A stretch of DNA of 64,000 bases from Adiantum capillus-veneris (GCA_014529385.2 CM043959.1:6980026-7044025); one strand, 5' to 3'; positions 35,211-46,071 are shown, numbered from the stretch's first letter. Numbers and translations are program-made. Notes: generated by a model not told the origin, from the letters alone.

Positions 35211-37005
35211 ATTTTTATATATGAAAAGAACGCCAATATTTTCTCCACACTCATGAAGATGGATTTTCTGAGGGCCTGCCAGGCGAGTTACCACCAGCTT
35301 GTCGTCCTGAGGATCATACTATTGATCTAATACCTAGAAGCACACCACCGAACCGGCCACCTTACCATGTGAGCCGACCCCAGAATGAAGAAATTATGAA
35401 CCAAGTGAAAGACCTATTGGAAAAGGGGTCTTGTCCAACCGAATACTTATCCGTACCACACTCCTGTGTTGTTGGTTTGGATGTCTTTACAGACCATCAG
35501 AGTTTGTGCTACTTCTTGTCACAGAAGCAGCTTTCGGAAAAGCAGATGCGGTGGGCGAACATCTTGTCACAATTTCACTTCCAGATTTTCCATGTGCAGG
35601 GACATAAGAATGTGGTGGCAGATGCTTTGTCTTGAAAACCGTTGGTTCTGGCTGTTTCAACGATACATCATAGGAGCTTCGAGGATATGGTCGATCAGTA
35701 TGCCACAGATACAGATTTTGCAGATATTTTCACACGGATACGGGATGGGGAGACAATAGTTGGATACTCCCTTCGGGAAGGCTACTTGATGAAAAAGACT
35801 ATGTTGTGCGTTACACAGCCGTTGAGGGAAAGGGTTATGACTGAATGCCACTGTCCACGGTTTACGAGTCACCGCGGCATTACTACCACCATGAAAGGGG
35901 TAGAGAGATACTTCTTTTGGCCGTGACTCAAAAAGGACGTGGAAGAGATGTGCGCAGTATGCTAGAAGGTCAAGTTTGACAGGCATAAGGCACAAAGATT
36001 GTTAAAGCCTTTACCCATGCCCACCCACCCCTGGAAAAGTATTGAAATGGATTTCATTTTTGATCTCCCGAGAACATAGAATGATCACGATGATTTTCCG
36101 ATTACATGGCACGTCTGAGACGATTGTCTCCGACAGAGACCCCAGATTTATAAGTTTGTTTTGGAAGGCAATTTGGGAGAACATTGGCACGCGGTTGCAA
36201 TTCTCGTCATCGTTCCACTTGCAGACTGACAGGCAATGTGAGATTTCCAATTCAATGGTTTTAGATTTATTGAAGTCTTGTATCTCGGATCAGAAGACTC
36301 AATGGGAAAAGAACTTGCCTTTGATGGAATTTGCCTACAATAACACGATACACTCTTCGATGGGGAAGACGCCATGTGAGATTGTTGAAAGTGCTACGAA
36401 GGTTCCATCCTTCCTGAGCACGAAAGCTTAGATATTTGAAGCGGATGAATATTCACGAGATTTGGATACGGCTTTTGCCAAGGTTCGCGAGACTTTGCTG
36501 GAATCTCAAGAACGACAGAAAAAGGCAGCGGATCGCAATCGTCGCGACTTGAAACTGAAGGAGGATGATTGGGTGCTCTTACTTTTGAGAAGGCACGCCT
36601 ACGAAAGAAAAAGGGAAAGGAGAGGATTTTTCCAAAGCTTAGTATGCGATACTACGGACCTTTCCAGATCACTGACAAGATAAATGATGTCTCCTTCCGA
36701 TTGAAACTGCCAGATACTTGGAGGATTCACAATGCATTGCATGTGAGTCTCTTGAAACCTGTTAAGGGTGATGTGCCTGATGATCGGGAGCCTGATGAGC
36801 AACCCGAAGTGGAAGAAAACGAGGAGATCCTTGTTGATGAACAGATTTTGGCACATAACAATACGAAGAAAGGTAAAGTCCGAAGGCGGTTCTTGGTTAA
36901 GTTCAAGAACTTTCCTGCATTTGATGCGAAGTGGATGGAGGAGGAGGACCTAGCTAATACTCCTCGGATTGTGAAACTTTACCTCGATGTTTTGGTTTAG
37001 CATAG
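35211..37005 (+). mobile_element. RNase H, integrase and chromodomain-like regions of A3
   Basis: The sequence includes DHQSLCYFLSQKQLSEKQMR, RFTSHRGITTTMKGVERYFF, MDTAFAKVRETLLESQERQK and VNDVSFRLKLPDTWRIHNAL, then GKVRRRFLVKFKNFPAFDAK, a chromodomain-like stretch. It is close to A2 and A1 and is the clearest copy of the tail. It is a fossil. Confidence 0.83.
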
Positions 37006-39384
37006 ATTACAACAGCTGCAGACTCATCCTCTCAAAGGACGATTAATCGTGCACAAACCTGATTATACTACACAACCATATATAGCTCCTGTTATAGTTT
37101 ATGAGTCATTTGCCTCTGACCCAGCAACGGTCAGTGATGGTTGCTCAATGACAATTCAGTCATCATGGAATACAATTGTCCATGCCTTGGGACTAATGAT
37201 GGATGCCTCAACGTCCACTGATGAAGTGACCAAGTTACAACTTGAACTGAGGAATAGTGAGCAGCAAGTTGAGAAGTTAAAAGATATAGGGGCACATTCC
37301 TTGAGGCAGTGTTCTTGAAAATCATTCAGCCAGGACAATTCAGACACTGGAAAGTAAGCTGACAAAGATTGAGTTTGAGATGAGGCAGTTGAGAGAAGAA
37401 AAGGCAGAGGCTGAGACAATTGCTGATAGATTGAAACTATGCTAAGGATGAAGAGAGTTGAATTCAACTCATTACTAACCAGCCACACTGCATTGAAAGC
37501 CTTTTTAACAGAAAGATACATATATAATAATTTGGATGATATTTTGAATCCACACGGCAACGCAGTCTTCAATAAGGATAAACTTTTTGAGTATAACAGT
37601 GCTCTAGAAAATCAAGCTATTATGGACTATATTCATAAGCAGAATGACCTCGAGGAGGATTCTGAGAAAGAAGCAAAGAAGGATGAAGAAAGGGAGGAGG
37701 AACCAGCAGATAAGCATGATGATGATGATGATTCTCCTCCATCTCCGCCTTTAGAATTTGGTGCTGGTAGATCAACTGCCATAGGGGGAAGTCAACCCAA
37801 CAGGGACCAGCAAGACCAGTATAAGGGCCAGCAGTTAGGAGATCAAGGGATTGAAAATCAGCAAACATGCAACATTGAAGACTTCCCAGTACACCAGTCA
37901 CAGCACTGTGCAGGTGTGAAAGGGAAAGCTAAAGTTGTGACTGAAACTCTGGAAGGTGATGAGCAACATTCACTGTAGCTCATCACACTGAACAAAAGGC
38001 TAAGACATTAGCAAGCTCTAATAACCAGGATATATTTGGAGGATGATGTTCTTCTTTTTTATTTATAACGTTTTCAGAGGTTATACGTTGGCGCCAGAGA
38101 AATGGTCCAACATTGGAAATCAACTGCCTGCCATGATTAAGAAGTGTGCCAACTGCCTGAGCATCCTAGCCGAATTCAGTTGCTAGAGAGAGTACATGAA
38201 TGGGTACTAGCCTCTGATGATAAGCAAGTCAATGTACACTGGAAACGAGAGTCTACTGCAGACTGTCATTCCTTAGCCATTGAATTAGAGCTCCTGCTTG
38301 GGAATAGGCCCACATACAAGTGTATGAGAGAGGTCAGAAATCAATTAAAAGAAGTCCTACTGCAAATGCAAATTGCCAGAGGAGTCCTGGACCAAAGGTT
38401 ACAAGCTATGATTGAAGATCAAGCTTCCAGTATAAGGGACCACAAACTCAAATGACAGTACTACGGGCACAGGCAACGGCTCTCTAAAGTTTGTTCCAGC
38501 TGGTTAGAGTCACCAGGAAGATGATGCAGCAGGAGAACCATACTGTCCTAAATTTTTTAGAATTTGTACATGATTCCCCATTTTTCCTGTATGCCTTGCC
38601 TGCTAGGGAAACTAAGATGCCTAGGTTTTTCCCAGCCTTGTATCCTCAATATCCAGAACCAGAGGATCGGCTTACATACTATAACATCACTGATGATCTT
38701 CAGGATTGGTATGAGCGATCCATTGTTGAATGGAAAAACTGGCAATCGTTGATCAATGATGTTGTCCAGTTAAATGATGTTCTAGAACTAAAAGATGAAA
38801 TGCAGAGGATCAAGCTTTGTATGGGGCAATGGAAAATCCAGCTCAAAGGGCTCACCAAGATCACAAATCAGCTCCTACAACTTAATATGGAGTCCTTTAA
38901 GATTCTTGAAAAGGATCTTACGACCAAACGAGGTCTGGGACCACAGTACAGAGAAGTAGCTGAGATACTCTTTGAAGCTAGGATTAAAACAAATCAGCCT
39001 CTCCCAGAAGGATGGATGCACACAGCTTCGCATTGTCATAAATTGGCCAGAGCCCATCTGACAAAGGGTAAATGCACGCTCTATGATCTCGACACAAGAG
39101 AAAGCGAGTTCAATGGAAGGATACTGGGTAGTTTCATCTTGGAATTAGACAGTGGATTTTCTAGCCAATCTCAGAATCAAACGATGGATTTTCCTCGAAA
39201 TGTGATGGAATTTCTTTGGCTAGGCACCCTTGGAATTAATTATAGGGGTGTCAAGCACTCAACAAGCATGAAATATGGTATAAAGCTAGCAATACCAGAA
39301 GATCTAGCAACTCCAGAGGAGTACTATCATGAGGAACATCAGCGACTCAACAAATGGGCAAGGGGGTTCCTCAACACCACATAA
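37006..39384 (+). mobile_element. Post-integrase coding region of element B, second part
   Basis: Long coding-like stretches without recognised domains. 37049-37440 is coiled-coil-like (TKLQLELRNSEQQVEKLKD). 37439-37978 ends in an acidic, D/E-rich segment. 38491-39384 (about 297 residues, FLEFVHDSPFFLYALPARET, then LEKDLTTKRGLGPQYREVAE) looks globular and helical, with no obvious signal peptide or membrane segment. The position matches the extra 3' ORF of Tat/Athila-like elements. Whether it is env-like cannot be judged from sequence alone. It is a fossil. Confidence 0.6.
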
Positions 39385-39431
39385 GAATCAGACGGTGGAT
39401 TTTTCAAAAATTTGGATTTATACCAAAATTC

Positions 39432-39448
39432 AAGAAAGGAGGGAAGGA
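39432..39448 (+). other. Polypurine tract of element B
   Basis: 'agaaaggagggaagga' lies immediately before the 3' LTR start (TGTAGAAGG). It is the expected plus-strand primer of reverse transcription and confirms the LTR boundary. Confidence 0.85.
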
Positions 39449-39955
39449 TGTAGAAGGTGAAGACGGCTCCAACAGGCGAAAACTATCTCCTAGAATCCGG
39501 ACAGTGGGTGGTCATGCAGCAGTAATTACCACAGAAGTTACTACAATAACTTCTAGAGGCTACAAATAGACCCATTACGTTGTAATCGGGCTGCTTCTCT
39601 TTTGACTTCTTACTTCTTAGTTCTCTTGGTTTTAGCTTCCTAAGCATTTTTTGAGCTACAATCTCTTCGCATGTAAATCCACTTTGTAATCATAACTACT
39701 ATAGTCAATTGAGCGTCAGTTTGATATACCTTGTACTGGTTATTCATGAACTATGAGTCTGAATCTGAAAATGTAAATACTTTTCCAGTCATCTAGTCCA
39801 TTTCTCATTCCAATATACTATTCAGTTCAGTTAACTATTTCAGTCCAGTTTCCACCTTCTATTCCAGTTTCTCTGACCAAACTAACGACTTACCAATAGC
39901 TGTAAGTTCTAACACTGGAATCAGCTATCTGAAGAGATCAGCTCCAATTCCATCA
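39449..39955 (+). repeat. 3' LTR of element B
   Basis: It begins TGTAGAAGGTGAAGACGGCT and aligns with 5759-6278 at about 90% identity by hand count. It ends near 'ccatca' and is followed at once by family A LTR sequence. Confidence 0.85.
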
Positions 39956-40256
39956 GTTTTTGGGGCTCTGCTTTTGGCATCCCTTGTAACTCTTTATAAG
40001 TGTAGTTTGGGCTCCCACTTCTTAGAGTATTTGGACGCAGAGTCTAAGAGTGAGACCCAACCATTCCCTTGTACTTTGGCAACATATTTAATATAAAAGA
40101 AATACCCAAAGCTGCGCCAGTCTTTGGGGCCAATATCTCTTGGCACCACGGAACTCCACCGAGCTGGTGTCGAATCAAATTGTGAACTGTTTTGAAGTGA
40201 ATTCTTGTTGTGTCGCAATAGATTCTTAACTTGGAGTGTCCAATTAGTCTGTTATA
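39956..40256 (+). repeat. Right part of the split family A LTR (A1)
   Basis: From 'tttttggggctctgc' onward it matches the second half of the LTR at 20141-20635, including 'gcatctggacgcagag'-like, 'aatataaaagaaatacc' and 'cttggagtgtcca' blocks. It ends at 'gtctgttata'. It completes the LTR begun at 5436. Confidence 0.75.
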
Positions 40257-40481
40257 ATTACTCCAATCCTACGATGAGCACGGAGGAGGTGAGGGAAGGG
40301 AAGGAGGTGGTTGACAGGCACGGCTAGACCGGGCAAGAGCAAGAGAGGGAGGGCGACAGGGCTATGCGAGTAGAGGGGGGCCCAAGAGGGAGGGGCTCTT
40401 TAACGTGGAATTTCTTTTAGGGGGTTGGGGAAGAGAATATTGGGGCAACACCTAGTAAAGAAATAGATAATTTCTTTATTT

Positions 40482-40514
40482 GCACACTAGTAAAGGATTT
40501 CTTTACTAGTGTGC
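40482..40514. repeat. Perfect 14-bp inverted repeat (hairpin)
   Basis: Arms GCACACTAGTAAAG and CTTTACTAGTGTGC enclose a 5-base loop (gattt). A further partial copy, 'cctagtaaagaaat', lies just upstream at 40451. It may be the remnant of a small inverted-repeat transposon. It is not followed by the CTRR-type end expected of a Helitron. Confidence 0.8.
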
Positions 40515-40855
40515 CAATAAGTGTATGTAAGAGGAGGCTGATAACTCTTATTTTTAGTCATTTCTTTGCATTGTTTAGCTTCCCATGACTCTACCTAGGA
40601 CCAAGGAGCTCATTTTTAGCATTTGAAGGCATCAAATGCGTGTTTATAGGGTTGTTTTGCTGCGTTTTCAGCGATACGCAGGTTTTGGCAGCCATGGAAC
40701 TCTTCCTCTTTTGCATCTATTTGTTCATAGATGCATTACAGGTCAAGCGCAGAAGAGGGGGCGCTCCATTTATTCTTCGGAGATGCTTCATTGAGAACCT
40801 GTGGTATGTCATGAATTTTTTTAAAAAGGGCAATTAGATCTAATATGAAGAAGAT

Positions 40856-40856
<1 letters not shown>

Positions 40857-40930
<74 letters not shown>
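40857..40930. repeat. (CT)n microsatellite
   Basis: About 37 uninterrupted CT units, followed by an imperfect CTT-rich tract at 40960-40981. Confidence 0.95.
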
Positions 40931-40933
<3 letters not shown>

Positions 40934-41482
40934 AGTTTCATACAACATTGAAATTATCTTCCTCTTCTTCTTCTTCTTCTTAGTGCCACGTGATTTTCCC
41001 TCCGTATGCGTGGACAATTTTGAATAATTAGCGGAAAGTGAGAATCAAATTGAGGTGCAAGAGTCGAAAGTGGAGGCATGTAGGCGTGCCAATCTCCATA
41101 AGAATCTCTATGTCTCTTTGTCGAACTCTCTCTCTCCAGAAACTTCTCCAAGTGGTGGGTGGTTGGCCCTTGATCCTAAGGGTATATGGCAACCTGTAGA
41201 CGTGGCCATGCCACCCGGCTCTTGGTAATCACCTTCGCTTGGGTGTAATGAGGGGCAGGTAGAAGCAGGTGGGGGGCTCGTGCAGGAGATGGGCTCTCTC
41301 TCTCTTTCTCTCTCTCTCTCTCCTGCTTGAAGGTCATATGCGTAGGGCATGCTTTTTTTTTAGGTTTGCAGAGAGGGGAGCAGTGAGACGCAAGCAATAG
41401 GTGCAAGACCTGCACACAAGCAATGGGTGCAAGGACTGCAGAGAGGGGAGCAGTGAGACGCAAGCAATGGGTGCAAGGCCTG

Positions 41483-41484
<2 letters not shown>

Positions 41485-41577
<93 letters not shown>
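41485..41577. repeat. (CT)n microsatellite
   Basis: About 46 perfect CT units. ORFs reading SLSLSL or ERERER across it are artefacts. Confidence 0.95.
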
Positions 41578-41579
<2 letters not shown>

Positions 41580-42457
41580 GGGTTTTATCGTACAATATGG
41601 GAAGAGTGATAAATACGAGTTTGAAAATTGGAATTAACCTTTGACCTTTGTGACATGTAGGCTTCAACGTGTATTGTTAACATGTAAGTGTGCCACGTAG
41701 ACAAATTACGTGTCTCGAGTGCTTTGTATGAAAGTAACGAGTTCATAGAGCGTCTGAGCAAGAGATAATGAGATCGACGCACGTCTCCTTTTCTCACTAC
41801 AAATCTATGCATACATCCTTTGCTTCGGGCTATAGAGGGTAATTGTTGTTTGTTGGGTCCAGAAAAGTGGAATCCTTTCTTTTGGTAAATGAGCTAAACC
41901 CACAGTTGACCGGTGTATCTTCCCGCTACGGTGTCCATGCAATCTGAACCACCCCCTATTCTTGAGGCATCTCCTCGAAGCTTTTCCTGGAACCTCTAGG
42001 ATCTCGGCACATGATTAGAATTTTGAAGTAGACAATGTGCAGAGGAGAATAATTTCCAGATGATAATCTCTAGAAATGTAGAGAGATGCATTTCGTACAC
42101 GAGGATTCTTGTGCCCATGAAAAGAAAAAGAAAAGACCATGTATATTATGGTGTGGAGTTGGCATCATCCTCCACATTGTTAATAATATCGTAAGGAATG
42201 TGCCCTTCACCTCGCACTTGAATCCCCCCTAGTGTTGGAGGGGGACTTATGCTTGCCTCTAGTGAGAGACTTTCTTGATGATGTGGGTGGCATGCTCCGG
42301 CTTACTCTCATTGCGGAAGCTGAGCTTGCTTATTGGAGTCATTGTCATCTTCATCTACAACCTTTTAGGAATGATAATGTGAATTGAGTGCTTTAATAAT
42401 AGATGGTCTAAATTGATCTACGTAATTTTGGGATCATATCGTAAAATTAAACCACAA

Positions 42458-42471
42458 AGGTTAAGTATACG
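42458..42471. repeat. Target-site duplication of the LINE (poly(A) side)
   Basis: AGGTTAAGTATACG precedes the T run. It matches AGGTTAAGTATATG at 42939-42952 with one mismatch. Confidence 0.88.
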
Positions 42472-42938
42472 TTTTTTTTTTTTCAAAACTCACAATTGTG
42501 AGTGAATTATATTGATCAACCGAAAAAATTACATGCTCATGTTAAGCCATGACAACATCCAGGAATCATAATTACAACGTCTATTAGGGCAGCCACTCCT
42601 ATCGATGGCCAAGGTTTGCCCACGTGCCAGGCATTTCGTCTGCTGACAACAAGGCACAAGTAGTCCTAGACCAATCCTCCAAGTGATGCTTGGGCCCGAG
42701 TGCCCATATTAGCACTTTGCTTTCCTGTATAATTTCTGCGAAGCTTGCCACCTCAAATCCTCCTTCAAAAACATGGCGGTTCCTTGTTTGCCATACATTA
42801 TGAAAGAAGAAGTATCTGACAATCTGAGTGCTGACGAGGAGTGCAAGACTACCTTAGTTTTTACCTCCAAAGCATAGGTCAGTCTTGAAAAAACTAATTT
42901 TCCATGTTCTCTGGACCCACTTGCATACTTTTCCTACC
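42472..42938 (-). mobile_element. 5'-truncated LINE 3' end
   Basis: On the minus strand it encodes the C-terminal tail of a plant LINE ORF2: FFFHNVWQTRNRHVFEGGFE, with the W-x-x-RN-x-x-F pattern often seen after the reverse transcriptase, up to about 42610. A short 3' untranslated region ends in a poly(A) tail (T run 42472-42483 on the plus strand). It is flanked by a 14-bp target duplication with one mismatch. The left-over coding part has stops in other frames and is only ~330 bp. Truncation at the 5' end, poly(A) and a duplication of this size are hallmarks of target-primed reverse transcription. Confidence 0.85.
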
Positions 42939-42952
42939 AGGTTAAGTATATG
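42939..42952. repeat. Target-site duplication of the LINE (5'-truncated side)
   Basis: AGGTTAAGTATATG is the second copy of the 14-bp duplication. It marks the truncated LINE end at 42938. Confidence 0.88.
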
Positions 42953-43186
42953 TTTTGTATTGGTTGTAGCTTGCACTCGAGGCTTTGTACCCGATTTCTT
43001 CTCAAAGATATTCCCAATCCTCTAGTAAGGGCATATAATTTGGGTGTATAATCAAATCTAAAACATTGGGACCCAACCCCTTTATGCTCTCATATATACA
43101 AGAGTTGGAACGCTCTTTATTCATTTCTTCCTACCCTCTTAAAAAGAGAAGGTTATCACTCTTTGGCTCAATTAAATGTGTAACAA

Positions 43187-43189
43187 TAA
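43187..43189. repeat. TAA target duplication of the CACTA element (left)
   Basis: TAA directly precedes CACTACAAGAGG. The matching copy is at 63153-63155. Confidence 0.85.
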
Positions 43190-43205
43190 CACTACAAGAG
43201 GTTCT
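43190..43205 (+). repeat. Left terminal inverted repeat of the CACTA element
   Basis: CACTACAAGAGGTTCT is perfectly inverted at 63137-63152. Transposase of this superfamily binds and cuts at such ends. Confidence 0.95.
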
Positions 43206-43440
43206 GTGCACTTGTGATGCCTGTAGCGACGAAACTTCAAAGGTTTTTATACACCTCGGTGTCGCTAAAAGCATCAAAACAGAAACTTCGCTATTGGCGT
43301 CTATATCTGTATCGCTATAAGCGTCTTTAAATAACGATGCATATAGCATTGCCTATAGTGACGCAAAAATCCATGACTTAGCGACAAATATAGCGATGTT
43401 GCGGAACCTTATATAACGATGCCTATAGCGACGCCCGAGA
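43206..43440. repeat. Left subterminal repeats of the CACTA element
   Basis: A short motif, 'tatagcgacg' with variants and its complement (tgtagcgacg, ggtgtcgctaa, tatcgctata, ctatagtgacgc, tatagcgatg, ctatagcgacg), recurs about eight times in both orientations. One copy (tatagcgacg) lies near the right end at 63067. Subterminal motif clusters are where the En/Spm TNPA protein binds, so these are likely transposase sites. Confidence 0.75.
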
Positions 43441-43837
43441 ATAAAAAACTTTGGGTGACAGAGCACTGAATGCCCTGCCACCCATCAACCATATTAAACA
43501 TTGTTTCCAAAATAAAGATGCAACACTGACAGACAAAAGTATTTCGACGAAAGTGAATTGACAAAAGTAATACAATGACAAAATTATACACATCATAGGC
43601 AAAATTTTTTGATGTAATAGTTACAACACAATTGTCATTATTGAGAAAATACATTGTTGACCAATAGTTACAAAAATGACGTACACATGTCATCATATAT
43701 ATATGCTATGACAAAAGAAAACTAGTGCTATTTGGCTACGGCTACATTGACGTCGTCTTATTGGACGTCTCATCACGTCCAAGTGGCGTATCTTCGAATT
43801 CTGCAAAAAAAAACAATAATACTTTTTGTAAGATTTA
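43441..43837. other. CACTA interior, no gene seen
   Basis: AT-rich non-coding sequence. I see neither coding similarity nor strong repeats. It includes a short (AT) tract near 43698. Confidence 0.5.
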
Positions 43838-45450
43838 TTACATGATCGGAATGTACAGTGTATTAAATCAACATATGTTTAGTCATGAGTCAAATATTGG
43901 ATGCAAAGGAGCAACTATGCTCATAGAGATATCAGGATGGCGCGCGCGAGGGGGGGGGGGGGGGGGGGGGGGGGGGACACTTTGGGGAGAGAGAGGAGCA
44001 CAACGCCGACAATGAAAGGCATAGAGTGAGGAAGAGTATCACACTGTGTTTTGAGCTTCACTTGAAGAAAACCTATAGAACTTTCATAACAAAAGAAATA
44101 AATAGTTGTTTAGCTTTATCAATTAAATTCTAAACAAAAAAAGATATACATAATAATTACAAAAAGAAATGACCTTTTTGGGTTTTTTTGTATAGTTCTT
44201 CCTCAAGTTGTGAAGGATGACATAGTTCCCAAATTCTATCTTGGGCTCATATTTAAAGTTGGACCATCCCTTTCTATTGCTGCAAATATTTCTCAAGAGA
44301 CACCTGTTTATCCTTCCTTCCTTCCTTCAAGTAAATGTCATAAAACCTATCCTCAGACTTAAAGTCTGGTAAGCTCCTAAGTTTAAACTTACTAACTTGA
44401 AAATGAAATTTAAAACTTAGAACCGGTCCAATCAATGCACGCTAACTTTTTTTGTGCACATGGCCAAACATGAGCTATTGGTTTTTTTTCCTACGACTAC
44501 ATGTTAGAAAAAGTCATATTTTGGTAAAGATTGTGATTTCATTTTACTCTTAAGACGTGTGACCCGTCCTTCGACCGACCGCAGGGGGGGGATGAAGGGC
44601 ATGGTAGTGCAATTGAGAAAAGGAGCGAGAGAAACAATAATCAAGAGACAAAGAGATTGCATTGCTAGCTATCTTTGTGGCTTTTCAACATAACACTTCT
44701 AAGTAGCAATCCATCTTTCTAAAAAGATAAGAAATGTAACAATACATACATGAGCGCAATGTGAAGTGTATTAAATCAACATATATTTAGTCATGAGTCA
44801 AATATTGGATGCCATATGAGCAACTATGGTGGCTTTTCAACATAACACTTCTAAGTAGCAATCCATCTTTCTAAAAAGATAAGAAATGTAACAATACATA
44901 CATGAGCGCAATGTGAAGTGTATTAAATCAACATATATTTAGTCATGAGTCAAATATTGGATGCAAATGAGCAACTATGCTCATAGAGATATGAGGATGG
45001 TGGGGGGACACTTTAGGGAGAGTGGTGAGCAGAAAGAGTATCGCACTGTGTTTTGAGCTTACTTGAAGAAAACCTATAAAATTTTCATAACGAAAGAAAT
45101 AAATAGTTGTTTAGCTTTTTCCAAGTTGTGAAGGTTGACATAGTTCCCAAATTCCATCTTTGGCTCATATTTAAAGCTCGACCATCCCTTTCTACTACTG
45201 CAAATATTTCTCAAGAGACACCTATTTATCCTTCCTGTAAGTATATGTCATAAAACCTATCCTCGGACTTAAAAGTCTGGTAAGCCCTTGAGTTTAAACT
45301 TAGTAACTTAAAAATGAAATTTAAAACTCATAACCAATCCAATCAATGCAGCTAACTTTTTTGGTCCCACATGGCCAAACATGAGCTATTGGGCACATTT
45401 TGATAGAGATTGTGATTTCATTTTACTCTTAAAATGCTATTTGATGATAG
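43838..45450. repeat. Duplicated ~0.7-kb non-coding block inside the CACTA element
   Basis: 43838-44560 and about 44890-45450 share long stretches in the same order (tattaaatcaacatat, 'agtcatgagtcaaatattgg', 'ttttgagctt', 'aagaaaacctata', 'cctttcta' and later blocks). A third partial copy gives a shorter direct repeat: 44679-44812 and about 44829-44962, 150 bp apart. The first block holds a 27-base G run (43950-43976) after a GC dinucleotide run. No gene is visible. Confidence 0.8.
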
Positions 45451-46068
45451 ATCACATAAAGGGACTTTATTTCACAGAAGGATATCACATTATAGAACGA
45501 CAATGTGCTAAATGTTTAATCTTCTAATATAAACTTCTATAAATTTACACTAACAAAGTTTCACTCCACCATATGAATGGTCTTAAGTTGTTAGGGGTTT
45601 TTTGTAAATGTGTGTTTATAAAATGTCCTTAAGGTGTTAGGGTTTTTTTTTTAAATGTGTGTTAACTAAAATTCTTAATGAACACAAACTTGATTGAAAA
45701 GTATACATTTATATTCTACTTTCAAAGCACTATCCAATGAGAGGTTACATAGAGGGATTTAGAGTCAACAACCATGATAACATATTATTATTCTCAAACA
45801 TGCCAAGAAAATACTTAAAATAGTAATCCATCCTTTGTTTGTTCAATTGACATATGTATGGGTTTGTCTCAAGTATTGAATGCAAAGGACTAAAGATGCT
45901 TATAAAAATATATGAGATGGACATTACAAAGATGGCACTTCCTACTTATATTGGATTAACTTCATGTATTCACTACGGATAGAATACCAACAACAAAAAT
46001 ACCTCTTACTTAGTTTTAACTACATTTTAAATTTTCTTAACAACCCCACTATGTGTAAAGATTTGAAT
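45451..46068. other. CACTA interior, AT-rich, no gene seen
   Basis: Non-coding AT-rich sequence. 'aatgtgtgttta' and related words repeat loosely near 45610-45670. Nothing else is recognisable. Confidence 0.4.
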
Positions 46069-46071
46069 ATC

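Larger units (their letters stand above)
30455..37005 (+). mobile_element. Family A chromovirus fossil, copy A3 with triplicated gag unit
   Basis: It starts with three tandem chimeric units containing gag (30455-35210) and continues into family A pol sequence. RNase H, integrase and the chromodomain-like tail are the recognisable pol parts. The family A match stops at about 37005, where element B resumes. No LTR of its own is attached. Its start resembles copy A1, including the chimeric units, so A1 and A3 are probably related by duplication. It is broken, with many interruptions. Confidence 0.8.
5759..39955 (+). mobile_element. Element B: Ty3/gypsy, Tat/Athila-like LTR retrotransposon fossil with nested insertions
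   Basis: Two similar LTRs (5759-6278 and 39449-39955) bound this element. Its own sequence is about 10 kb in three blocks: 5759-7940, 15262-20140 and 37006-39955. Parts in order are 5' LTR, gag, protease, RT, RNase H region, integrase, long post-integrase coding region, polypurine tract and 3' LTR. The RT block VMPFGLCNAPATFQ is the form typical of Tat/Athila rather than chromoviruses. By hand count the LTRs differ at roughly 50 of about 505 positions, near 10%, so insertion is probably several million years old. It is broken, with about ten interruptions besides the two large insertions. Confidence 0.88.
40257..42457. other. Gene-free interval with microsatellites and a hairpin
   Basis: I see no coding sequence with recognisable similarity. 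The apparent ORFs are microsatellite read-through. It holds a perfect hairpin (40482-40514), two long (CT)n tracts, a shorter one at about 41290-41322, and a small duplication at 41363-41484 in which 'gagaggggagcagtgagacg' occurs twice. The part from 41600 to 42457 is unremarkable. Confidence 0.6.
42939..43189 (-). pseudogene. DEAH-box RNA helicase pseudogene, downstream piece
   Basis: Read on the minus strand from 43189 it encodes THLIEPKSDNLLFLRG, then after a stop EEMNKERSNSCIYESIKGLG, PNVLDLIIHPNYMPL and IFEKKSGTKPRVQATTN. These follow the order of Prp22/Prp2/Prp16-type splicing helicases: the EPEGDILLFLTGQEEI block (motif IV), the CLYERMKGLG-like linker, the 'LIILPVYSALPSE' strand and the segment before motif V (VVVATNIAE). 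Stops and frame changes make it non-functional. The match ends at the LINE insertion. No intron is visible, so a processed copy is possible. The other half is at 63153-63425. Confidence 0.8.

Noticed and set aside
40482-40514. Helitron 3' hairpin
   Set aside because: Neither side shows the CTRR end at the usual 10-12 bases from the stem, and no Helitron coding sequence is near.
40736-41644. Several ORFs of 60-160 codons reading ERERER, SLSLSL
   Set aside because: They are translations of (CT)n microsatellites. There is no conserved sequence outside the repeat.
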